NCBI RefSeq assembly: GCF_008831285.2
Contig: NC_045140.1
Span: 13,249,036-13,313,035 of the forward strand
Length of the DNA stretch: 64,000 bases
Direction: 5' to 3'
From: Nymphaea colorata
Lineage: Eukaryota > Streptophyta > Magnoliopsida > Nymphaeales > Nymphaeaceae
Shown piece by piece: positions 55,115 through 64,000 of this stretch; position 1 is the first letter of the stretch; every line of letters begins with the position of its first letter. A program made the position numbers and the translations under genes. The notes beneath the pieces are model-generated. The model saw only the letters and a program-made list of their open reading frames with translations. It made no database searches and was not told where the DNA came from.

Positions 55115-55718
55115 ACTTTCCTCCTTTAAATCCTCATCAGTTGTTATTGCTTGACGAGAAGATTCGGACAACGCCAACAGTTTGTATTCGGAATTCGGTT
55201 GGTCGGACTTATATAAGGAGCGGAATACGCACACTGATTCAAAAAGTTATGTGATTCCATCTGATATTTGAATCAATCCAATCACTTGTAAAAAATTTAC
55301 AGCGCGTTTGGATGTCCGAAAATGGCATATTGAAGCAGGAAAAAAAAAATTGTTATTTTGCTTCCAAAATGTTGTTTTTGGTGTGTTTGGTTGGACTGAA
55401 AACCCGTTCCAAGTTGTCATCCAAACATGTTCCAAAATCAGATTTCCGCAAAAATCATTTTTCAAGGCGTTATCGAATGCAACCTTAATAACTTGGTCTG
55501 GTGTTTCAAACATTTCAATCCGAATTCTCCTCCGCTTGGGTTTGTTTACTGCAGACATGAGATTCAGGGTGAACTCATATCAACATGGATCTCAGACATG
55601 TAAATTTAATTGGGTCTTGCCTAAAGCTGACCTTAAATCCGTGGCCTTTAATATATCGTATGAATTTAAGATCCATGTATTGAGATCCCCTGTTTGGTTA
55701 AAATGAAGATCTTACATG

Positions 55719-56064
55719 TACGGCTGCACACGAGCTGAATCGTGCTCCATAGAACAGGCTCGAGCACGATCTCAACTCATTTAACTTGTTTAACTCGTTT
55801 TTGTTAAGCATTTCTTTTAACTCGTCAACTCGTTTAGCATTTCTTTTAACTCGTCAACTCGTTTTACTCATTTGGTTGCTACTCGTTTAACTATTGTTTC
55901 ATTATATTTCTACAATGTAGTTAAGCTCTAATCAGTTCTTACAACTCGAACTTGATTCGTTTAACATTTGGACCATAAATTTGAACTACAACTTGTTCAG
56001 GAGGAGTTTGACAAGGGAGAGTTTTAAATGAGCTCAAGCTGGTTTGACTTCTTGTGCAGCCCTA
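55719..56064. mobile_element. hAT-type MITE with ACTCGTTTAA subrepeats
   Basis: 346 bp. Left end TACGGCTGCACACGAGC and right end, reversed, TAGGGCTGCACAAGAAG. Interior carries repeats of AACTCGTTTAACTCGT. The flanking 8 bp CTTACATG and CTTGAGTG agree at five of eight, so the duplication is uncertain. The ends match those of the 2.7-kb element at 58392. Confidence 0.65.
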
Positions 56065-56689
56065 CTTGAGTGGCACAACTTTTAAAGCAACTTATCAAAT
56101 ATGGCCTATGACCCTATCCAACCCCACTGGACACTTTTTTTTTCTTTTTTCTTTTTTTTTTTTCCTTTCTGGTGGCAGTGAACCCTGCCATGGACCGGAC
56201 CACTTGACTTGGCATCTCTCCCACCAGATCGGCGCAGCAACCATTTGCTTAAGGATCCTAAACTGGCGGAACCAGAGTTGCTCAGCAAACACCTTTGACT
56301 ATCACCAATTTGAACACTTCTTTAGCTTTAGGTTCGATATGCCTGACGCCTGAGTCAATGTAGTGGGGAAACTGAAACAAGACTGCCAGCCATTTAGGTG
56401 GGTCTGGATGCATCTTTACTGAATTAGCTGACTTGTATCGAGCTTATGGAAAACCGATTCGATTTTGTTGCAGATTCACGAATGACCACCTGTAAAGTTT
56501 TCACTAATTTTCTGTATTTGTAATTATCTTTATACATTTCTTCATTTATTTCTTGAAAAATCAACTTTTAAATATTGTCAGCCAAGTCGCCTGAATCCGA
56601 TTCCTTGAATTGGCAGCCTCATCGATTCGGTTTAGAAGCCGGTTGTTATGACACTACTTATCAAAAGTCCACTGATGCAGCCCATATAT

Positions 56690-57018
56690 TAAGTTTGAGC
56701 ATCGGGTCAGCCGGATAGAGTTGGGCCCGGGCCGGCCCGACATTCAAAAACTGGGCTCGGACTCAGCTCAACTTGGAAAATCCGAGCACAAGCCCTGCCC
56801 AATTAAATTTAAAAATATATTTTTAAATATAAAATAATATATAAATATAATTAATTGTAATAAAATATTATATATATATTAATAAAAAATTTAAAAACCA
56901 ATTATTGGGCCCACCCTGACTGGCCCGATATGATCCCTTTTTCCCGGGCCAAGGCTCAGGCCCCAGTCGGGCCGAGTACCGGGCACCCAGCGGAGGCCCA
57001 ACCCAGTGCTCAGCCTTA
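56690..57018. mobile_element. hAT-type MITE, copy 2
   Basis: 329 bp. Ends TAAGTTTGAGCATCGGGT and, reversed, TAAGGCTGAGCACTGGGT. Flanking 8 bp CCATATAT and TCATATAT agree at seven of eight. The AT-rich core (AATTTAAAAATATATTTTTA) is shared with the copy at 49669. Confidence 0.8.
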
Positions 57019-57026
57019 TCATATAT

Positions 57027-58383
57027 GGGTCTAGTGTCCTTGTGTGGAAAACGTCAAGCCCCCTAACTAAGAGCAACACCATGACAGAGAAAAGGGTCAC
57101 AATTGCAAACAATACCAACAAAATGTCCATGCTCATTGCTAGCTAGTGGATTTTAGTGTGAGACAATTCTCTCTCTCTCTCTCTAAAAAGCTCTTGTTGC
57201 CACCAATTACATGCTTTTTTTATTCACATGAGTGCCTCTTAAAATATAAAAACTTCTGAAAGAGTGTACTCTCAAGCAACCTTATAGTTGAGGTTCTACC
57301 TTTTTTTTTTAAGTTGTCTAAACATACATTTTTTTTAAGTTGTCTAAACATACAATACATCATTCAACTTAAATGTCATGTTTAGCACTATTGACAACAA
57401 ACACATAAAAGTGTGACAATGTCCACAATATTAGAATCTTGGACCCCTTGAGTGTGGGGTATTTCATTTTATTAAATGTATTTATATTTTTTTACTAAAA
57501 ATGTAGCTTTGAAAGACATTGGTTTTGAAAAATATTGAGCAGTTTTTTTTTTTAAGAGCAAAATTTTCAACGTCTCAAAATATTTGCGTTATTTGATCAG
57601 TTATTTGTTATTTGCAGCATTACGTAATGTATTTCTTAGTCGTTCCATCCAATGTTGTAAAAATTGTTTTCGAACTTGAATCAGTGAGCTTATAATTCAG
57701 CAAATCGACTGAATTGAATCAAAATTGAAATCGTATTAATTAAAATTTTATATTTTTATTCACAAATAAATAATAAAAGAAAGTTAATAATAACGTTCAT
57801 ACTTTGAAAATACTATCTTAATAATTACGAAATATTTCTGTCTTTCTCCTGGAATGAATAATCATGCCTTAATTTTATTTCTTTCGATTTTTTTTCCTGA
57901 TCTGCTTTTCTTTTTTTTGTGTGGAAAAAACAACTTTTTGTTATCGGCCGTAATTCACATGAAACTGAACCACCCCAGACTTAGATCTGTGACCATTTAA
58001 ACGATGTATAGAAATTGGAAACGCATGTCAGAACCCAACTCAGAATAGATAAATAAAACATGAATAAAGTTACGTTTTTGCCTCTTATATCCAAAAGCGC
58101 TGTAAGTATTAAGTCACCTGGTCCTCATATGCTTTTTTTTTTTCTTTATTAAGGTACATATATTAGATTTTTAAATTATTTCCACCTTTACGTGCCACAA
58201 TTTTTAAAATTGACTAATTTTTTTATTTCAGATTCTTAATTGTTTATGCAAATGATTTCTTAACTTTTGTAGGTATCTCTAAGAAAGAAACATTTTCCTT
58301 TATTGCTTCATCGATGAGTGAAATTTGAAACTAATTTGTTCCCCTAACCACCAAAATTTTTCAGGTGAATGAGAAGAGTGTCG
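57027..58383. other. AT-rich intergenic DNA, nothing recognised
   Basis: Short CT run at 57170-57183 and several poly-T runs; no gene seen. Confidence 0.5.
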
Positions 58384-59544
58384 TATCTCACTAGGGCTGA
58401 ACACGAGCCGAGTCGAGCCCGAGCTCGGTCAGCTCGAACTCGGCTCAACTAAATAAGACACGAGCTCGACTCGACTCGATTATAACTCGACTATCCTGGC
58501 TCGAACTCGACTCGATAGTCAATGGTCGAGCTCGAGCTCGGCTCGATTAAGCTCTTTTAGTTGCATCCTAACTTGTTGAGCTCGAGAGGCTCGAAGTCGT
58601 GAGCTCGTTTAATATTACTCATTTCTAGTTTTTCAAGAATAGTTTCTTTTTAATGGTAGGCAGCCACGGCGAATGGACGAAATGACTTTGGGAATAAACG
58701 ATAATCAGACGAATACTATGTACTTAAGGAGGTTGAGGATAACCTCATATCTTTAGGAGTTTTGCACACAAATGTAAACTAAAAACAACATTAGAAGTGG
58801 ACTTTTTATCATTATCCATGCTATACAGGTTAGAGTCCTAAAAGGCAACAAATCAACAATTTGTCATTGACATATTTTGTTCAAATAGTTGTAGAAACAA
58901 ACCCGAAGACCAATACAGTTTCAGATCCCACCTGTGCACATATGGCTCCTTTCAAATGCGTCCTTGTACCAAGATTGCCACAGAAGTTGTATAATGAATA
59001 GCATCTAGAAGGGAAATACACTTGGGGAATCTCCTTGGTAGCTATTACGAGCAGCAATCAAGTGAAACCACGAGATGCTTCCAAATAAGTGCCTTTGAGA
59101 AACACATGCCAACTGTAATAGGTGTTATATGCAGATACTCCCTATGATGCTTGATCTGCTCTAAGCGGGAACAAAGGAAAAAGCATATGAAGCTTCATTG
59201 AAGAAAGTTTAAAAGGACCAGAGGACTACTTATTAAGAAATTAAACTAATGTGCTATGAGCAGTAAACGTTGTTGCTTAGGTTGTCACATTATAGTGGTT
59301 TAAGCTGCAAATGGCATTCAACAAAATTAGTTTTAAATAACATATGAAGCTTTAGTGCAAATCTGTACATGGATCTTCAATCACTCCTTTTACAGGGAAA
59401 GTGCAAGGCAAAGGATTATAATATATTCAACTAACATGAAAAAAAACTGTCAAAATGCTGAAGAATGGAAGAAAATAAAGGCAGAGCAGAAACACAAATC
59501 TATCATAAATATGCTGCAACCTTTTCCAAAACACTACACAATGA

Positions 59545-59680
59545 TCATTTATCAATGGAAAACAAAATAAACCTATGTTACATGGAAAACAAAATAAATT
59601 TATGTTACATTCAATTACACTGGAAAACAAAGAAACCTATGTTACATGGAAAACAAAATAAATTTATGTTACATTCATTA
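59545..59680. repeat. short tandem repeat (GGAAAACAAAATAAA units)
   Basis: Several imperfect copies of ATGGAAAACAAAATAAA plus TTTATGTTACAT within the hAT-like element. Confidence 0.8.
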
Positions 59681-60059
59681 GTTCTCTTGTTCGTTGTATC
59701 TCTCTTAGAAGGTGATCGTTTAGCAATGGGGTTCCATCCTCCTTCCACTCACAACAGCAACACAAACTTATACGGAGGAGGAGAAGACTTCGTGAAAGGC
59801 CAAGGAAGAAGGAATCATCCCCATTAATCCCCACGGACAGAGTCACCCTCTAATCGTTTACTGTACAGTCTGTACTGTACCCAAATGGTACTGAAAAAAA
59901 AAAACCGACCATCGAACAGAAGGGTAAAAAGAAAATGAAGGAGGCCGAGAGCAACGATGACAGAGGATAACGCAGGTAATCTCCCTCTCAGAGCGTGCTA
60001 TGCAACCAGACCCTTGAAGGCATTCTGTTGTTTATTTTGATCTTTCTTTAGAAACTCTT

Positions 60060-60400
60060 CAATAGAATCCTCGACAGGGGTATTTCTCCCCCTCATCCAT
60101 ACCGATTATGTTCAACTAGAACCTTCAACTAAAGGTCGACTCTGTTCTCTATCTCTCTCAGATTCAGATGCAAAAAACACACAGCCAGAAGAGACTTTGC
60201 CGACACAAAGATCAGGCCCTCAGGGGTTATTTTCCTTCTCAATGAAAACAGAAAAATTGAAACCCTTCAACAGACCCTAGACTAGTATCCTCGATAGGGG
60301 TATCTGTTTCCCTAGTCGAGTAAGGGTCGGATGAATTCGACTCTATCCTTTGTCCATTTCAGACTCACATACGAAAAACACAAGATGAAATATCACATTC
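60060..60400. repeat. imperfect ~230-bp tandem duplication
   Basis: Two similar stretches, each with ATCCTCGA(C/T)AGGGGTAT, a GGTCGA/GGTCGGA motif, a TCT(A)TCTCTCTCAGA-like part and an AAAAAACACA-like end, starting near 60068 and 60290. Confidence 0.55.
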
Positions 60401-60632
60401 GAAAGAAGATCAACTGATCTATCTATCATGCTTCGTGAAGATATCTAGCATGTTCAATAATTGAATCGAGAGTATGTTCATGTGTGCGCTTCACAGGTAC
60501 CAAGGCAGAACTGAACAAACCTACTTGGATTCGAAGAACCTTTGGCTCTGGCTGTTGGATAAAGCAGTGGGTTGTCCTCAGGCAACTGCAATCGGCCTTC
60601 CAGTATGCAGCAGCCAGCAAGTCCACCACCAA

Positions 60633-60850
60633 CGGAGATTCGCCGGAGAAGAGAACGAGAAGTAGAAGAGACGGAGACCGAGAGGCGAGAGAGGGAGAGT
60701 CGGCGTCGGAGAAGAGCGCATGCGAAGATTCGCCGGAGAAGCGCAGAGCACAGGCGGAGATTCGCCGGAGAAGAGAACAAGAGAAGTAGGAGAGACGGAG
60801 ACCGAAAGGCAAGAGAGCTCAGAGAGGGAGAGTCGGCGTCAGAGAGAAAG
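60633..60850. repeat. imperfect ~123-bp tandem duplication, GA-rich
   Basis: GGAGATTCGCCGGAGAAGAG ... GAGAGTCGGCGTC occurs at about 60633-60710 and 60756-60836. On the minus strand this lies after GGTTTAGGGTTTCTC, typical of plant 5' leaders. Confidence 0.7.
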
Positions 60851-61349
60851 GGAACGAAAAAAAGAAAGGGAAGGAAAAGAGAAACCCTAAACCTTTTTCC
60901 TGCGAGACAGCTGAACCGGTTTTTTTAAAACCGATATGTTAATCGAGCCGAGTCTAGCTTTAACGAGTCGAGTTCAGTGAACTCGAGCTCGACTCGATTA
61001 CTTAAACGAGTTGACTCGTAAACTCGAGCTCGACTCGTTTAACTAATGAAGCAGCTCATTTAACTTTCGAGTCGAGCTTAAACAAGTCGAGTTTGAGTAG
61101 CTCGACTCGTTGTGCAGTCCTATATCTCACTGCATTCATAAGAATCGAAGTGCCCTTCCCCTCTCCTTGTCCCTTGAATTCAAGCTGCATTAATATATGG
61201 TATTGGACTCTGTGCATAAGTGCCATCTTATACATTGGTACATCACTTTATAACCTCACTGATATAACGGCAAAGCACTCATGAAAAATGTCGGTGCCAG
61301 CTCTGCCTTGTACACTCCCACTCCCAGCTGCAAAAGCTTTCAATAAAAG

Positions 61350-64000
61350 TAGGCTGGGCATTGGGCTGGGCCGGGCGGGCTGAGTCGGGCTTTGGGGCTG
61401 GCTGGGCCTGTTCGCAACAAAATCTATATGACATTGAACAACAAAAGAAAAGGTAGAGCACACTATAACAATAACAATCGGATAGGATACTGGCAGAATT
61501 CCAAGGAATCTCAGTCATACATCATTGAAGTTGAGCACATCTACCACAAAATTTCTTTATAGTAATTCCACCTTTAGCAACAAAACTCTCAGGCAGTGCA
61601 TAGACAAGTCCATGTAACAAAATCCTTCCCTTAAACTTTAAGTAATAGAAACTACAAAATCCTCAAACTAAAAAACTATAAAATTGTCTCTTGAATTATG
61701 ACGAACAGTTTAGACCTGCAATATTCTGACCATCAAAGGTAAGTAATAACAATCCTAGTAACCCCAACAAAAAAATTATGTAAAAAAGAATAGTTGATAC
61801 AACTATACAAGGGTTTGTCATTAAACAGCAGGCTCCAACCTTAGTATAAAAGAAATCCATAAGCATGTACAATTGTTTTTCAATAGTGTCAAAGTACATT
61901 ATCGATCACTGTATCTCCAGATTAGTTTGCTTGTGGTGATATCTTCCTTTCCAAACTTACAAGATCCCAAACCACCTTCACAACCAAGACAGGAAAAGAG
62001 TACAAATCCCACCCACATAGGACACTACATATATATTAGGAGGGCTGAGCAGACAAGAGCAATATCTGCGTTTTCTTCCCATTGAGCATAATCTGATCAA
62101 GCTTTGTTATGTGATGACCTTGTCCTTCAGTTGTGTTTTCACTGTAACAATTACGCCCATTGCATTTGCATGAGAAAGCAAAGAAAGAAAGAGAGACAAT
62201 AAGATTGATATGATATGGTGCAACACTATGTTTATAGCATAAGAAAACAGCCTGTGTGTGCATGTGTGTCAAGGAGATTTTATAAAATGTCAAGGAAATG
62301 TTTTACCATAATGAAATATAAATCATGCTAATTTGTCACCAGAAGATTCTTCCTTATCTTCAAAACTACAAAAAACACATCACCAAAAGCAAACTACAAT
62401 GTTAGTGGATCATGAAAAACAAAAAAAATGATTACAATTTAACATTAAACAATGAACATCTTACCTCTCACACGAGATATCTTCATCACAAATCTAACTC
62501 TGTATGCAAACTAGTGCTTCAACAATTTCAGAAGTGGTTGAGCATCGATAATCATTAATGATTCTTTCAGCTGTACTGAATGCAGACTCAGATGCAACTG
62601 TGGATATAGGGATTGCCAATATATCTCGAGCTATTTTGGATAAAACTCTATATTTACTTTCATTTGCCTTCCACGAAGATAATATATTGAAGTCTTCATT
62701 AGGCCGATATCATTCTATTGGATCAGTTAAATATGCTTTCAGATCTGTGTGAGGTACTTGAGGAGTTGTAGAACTCATGTAATGTGTGAAGAATGCATCT
62801 CTTGAAAAAGTTGAAGTTCTCTCTTCTTCAAAATCAACAATGGCGTTGTTTGCATGTTCATTTTCTTCATTGTGTATGCCATACACGTTTTTGTACTTAG
62901 CATCCAATTCATGAAGACTGCTCTCTATTTTTTCATATTGTACCATTGCATCTATTTCATTTAGACTCTCAAGAATATACTTCAAATATCTCAGTTTGGA
63001 CCTAGGATCTAAGACAAATGCAATTCTAAAGAGAACATTGTAGTCATTTTTCCAATATTTGTCAAACTTTTCTTACATTTTGTGTGCTAATGACCTTATA
63101 TAATCGTTGTTTGCCAAATGATGTTTACGCAAATGGTTGTGTATCTTCTATATTTCTTCAAAAACCACATTAGCTGTTATGTTTCTAGTAGCAGAGAAGG
63201 TATTTGTAACATTATAGAATAACTTCAAAAACTAACACAAGGTAGTTGCATAAGACCATTCATCATCAGAAGATAAATTTATAAAATTGGGATCTACAGA
63301 AGCTAAATGTTGAAATGTATCTTTGTAGAACAATGCATCTCTCAACATGACATATGTAGAGTTCCATCGAGTTGAAACATCATAAGTTCATTTCTTTGTA
63401 CCAATCAAGCCCACTGTTCTTATACAATCCTTAAAGGAATGTAACCGCTTTGGTGATCTCTTTACATATTTAACACTTTCACGAATTTTTGAAATTGTAT
63501 CATGTAGATCCTGCATACCATCTTGAACCATAAGATTTAGAATGTGCGCACCACAGCAAATATGCAAATATCGCCCTTGCATTGAAATAAGATATCTTCT
63601 TCCTAAGTTCCTTTTCAATGTAGTTATTGCACTATCATTCGTCGAACAATTGTCAGCAGTAATAGAAAATAACTTTGAATGAATGTTCCATTTAGAGATG
63701 ATAAAGCCTCACATAAACTATTTGCATTATGTGGCGGAGGTACATGCACAAAACTAAACATATGAGCATGCAACTTCCAATATCTATTAATATATTGTCC
63801 TGTCACGCATAGATAACCCAATGTCTGCTGTGAAGTCCACATATCAAATGTCAATGGAACTCGCTGCGTAGAATCATTTATAAATCCTTGAAGTCGGGTT
63901 TTCTCAGTCTTGTACATTGACATAATTTCTCTTTTCAAAGTTCTTCTAGAAAATGGAACGAACCTATGGTTGCAAGCTTGAAGAAGTTTGTTACGATATT
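61350..64000 (-). mobile_element. hAT transposon, 3' part (continues past right edge)
   Basis: The left boundary is proposed at TAGGCTGGGCATTGGGC (61350), with GGGCCGGGCGGGC subterminal repeats, because it resembles the ends of the MITEs at 49669 and 56690. A minus-strand hAT transposase pseudogene starts about 1.1 kb inside. The other end is outside the window, so no duplication can be checked. Confidence 0.6.
62461..64000 (-). pseudogene. hAT transposase (RICESLEEPER/BED-type), C-terminal two-thirds
   Basis: Order on the minus strand: RVPLTFDMWTSQQTLGYLCV and FSFVHVPPPH (start of the RNase-H-like core, with the first catalytic Asp region). Then a broken DNCSTNDSAITTLKR, LHICCGAHILNLMVQDGM, TRWNSTY, AFVLDPRSKLRYLKY, and the dimerisation domain with WKANESKYRVLSKIARDILA and STVASESAFSTAERII. 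Stops and frameshifts occur at about 63388, 63150, 63075, 62708 and 62515 among others. The BED zinc finger is outside the window. Not functional. Confidence 0.88.

Larger units (their letters stand above)
58392..61122. mobile_element. non-autonomous hAT-like element, 2.7 kb
   Basis: A perfect 8-bp duplication TATCTCAC flanks it (58384-58391 and 61123-61130). Ends are TAGGGCTGAACACGAG and, reversed, TAGGACTGCACAACGAG. Both ends carry dense GAGCTCGACTCG subterminal repeats over about 200 bp. No transposase domain was seen. The interior has low-copy-looking DNA, a small tandem repeat (59545-59680) and a GC/GA-rich stretch (60600-60890) that reads on the minus strand like the untranslated leader of a plant gene. 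Confidence 0.85.

Noticed and set aside
55247-55706. ORFs of 103 and 132 codons beside the tRNA
   Set aside because: Opposite-strand overlapping frames with no recognisable domain or start context.
60426-60928. Several overlapping ORFs of 100-130 codons on both strands
   Set aside because: They arise from a GA-rich tandem duplication; more likely an untranslated leader inside a hAT-like element.

Overview
This is nuclear DNA of a flowering plant. The signs are long introns with GT-AG borders, dense Ty1/Copia LTR retrotransposons, hAT and Tourist-like inverted-repeat elements, an LRR receptor-like-protein pseudogene, a plant-type tRNA-Ile and a scrap of chloroplast psaB. I cannot name the species from the sequence. 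All comparisons were made by eye.

Region 1 (1-35128) is mostly one gene. Fifteen exons on the + strand (8028-35128) encode the C-terminal ~639 residues of a plant homologue of ERMP1, an ER-membrane M28-family zinc peptidase. The N-terminal exons lie left of the window. Every junction found is phase-compatible and no in-frame stop was seen, so the gene looks intact although its introns are packed with transposons. The first (partial) intron holds a minus-strand Copia (1-5132) nested in a plus-strand Copia (5133 to ~7047). Intron 3 holds a nearly complete minus-strand Copia (9620-15025, target duplication CCTAA). Intron 4 holds decayed retroelement remains. Intron 6 holds a plus-strand Copia (19648-25799) whose 5' LTR was itself hit by a Tourist-like element carrying ~650 bp of pure purine minisatellite. 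Intron 9 appears to hold a LINE remnant.

Region 2 (35129-50840) is a degraded gene neighbourhood. An LRR receptor-like-protein pseudogene (37241-45241) is split by a third kind of Copia (39602-44788, target duplication GTCCC). It is followed by a chloroplast psaB fragment (about 45699-45820). Blocks from ERMP1 intron 8, the last ERMP1 intron, the 3' flank, the LRR 5' end and the DNA downstream of it recur in the same order at 47998-50840. This indicates an old direct duplication whose second copy has suffered large deletions.

Region 3 (50841-64000) is gene-poor. It holds AT-rich and purine-rich DNA, a tRNA-Ile(AAT) gene on the minus strand, three short hAT-type MITEs, a 2.7-kb non-autonomous hAT-like element with a perfect 8-bp target duplication, and a decayed hAT transposase gene running off the right edge.

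No operon-like or novel multi-gene system was found. The notable biology is a conserved peptidase gene that still appears spliceable across about 20 kb of inserted repeats, together with the layered history of insertions and the decayed tandem duplication.
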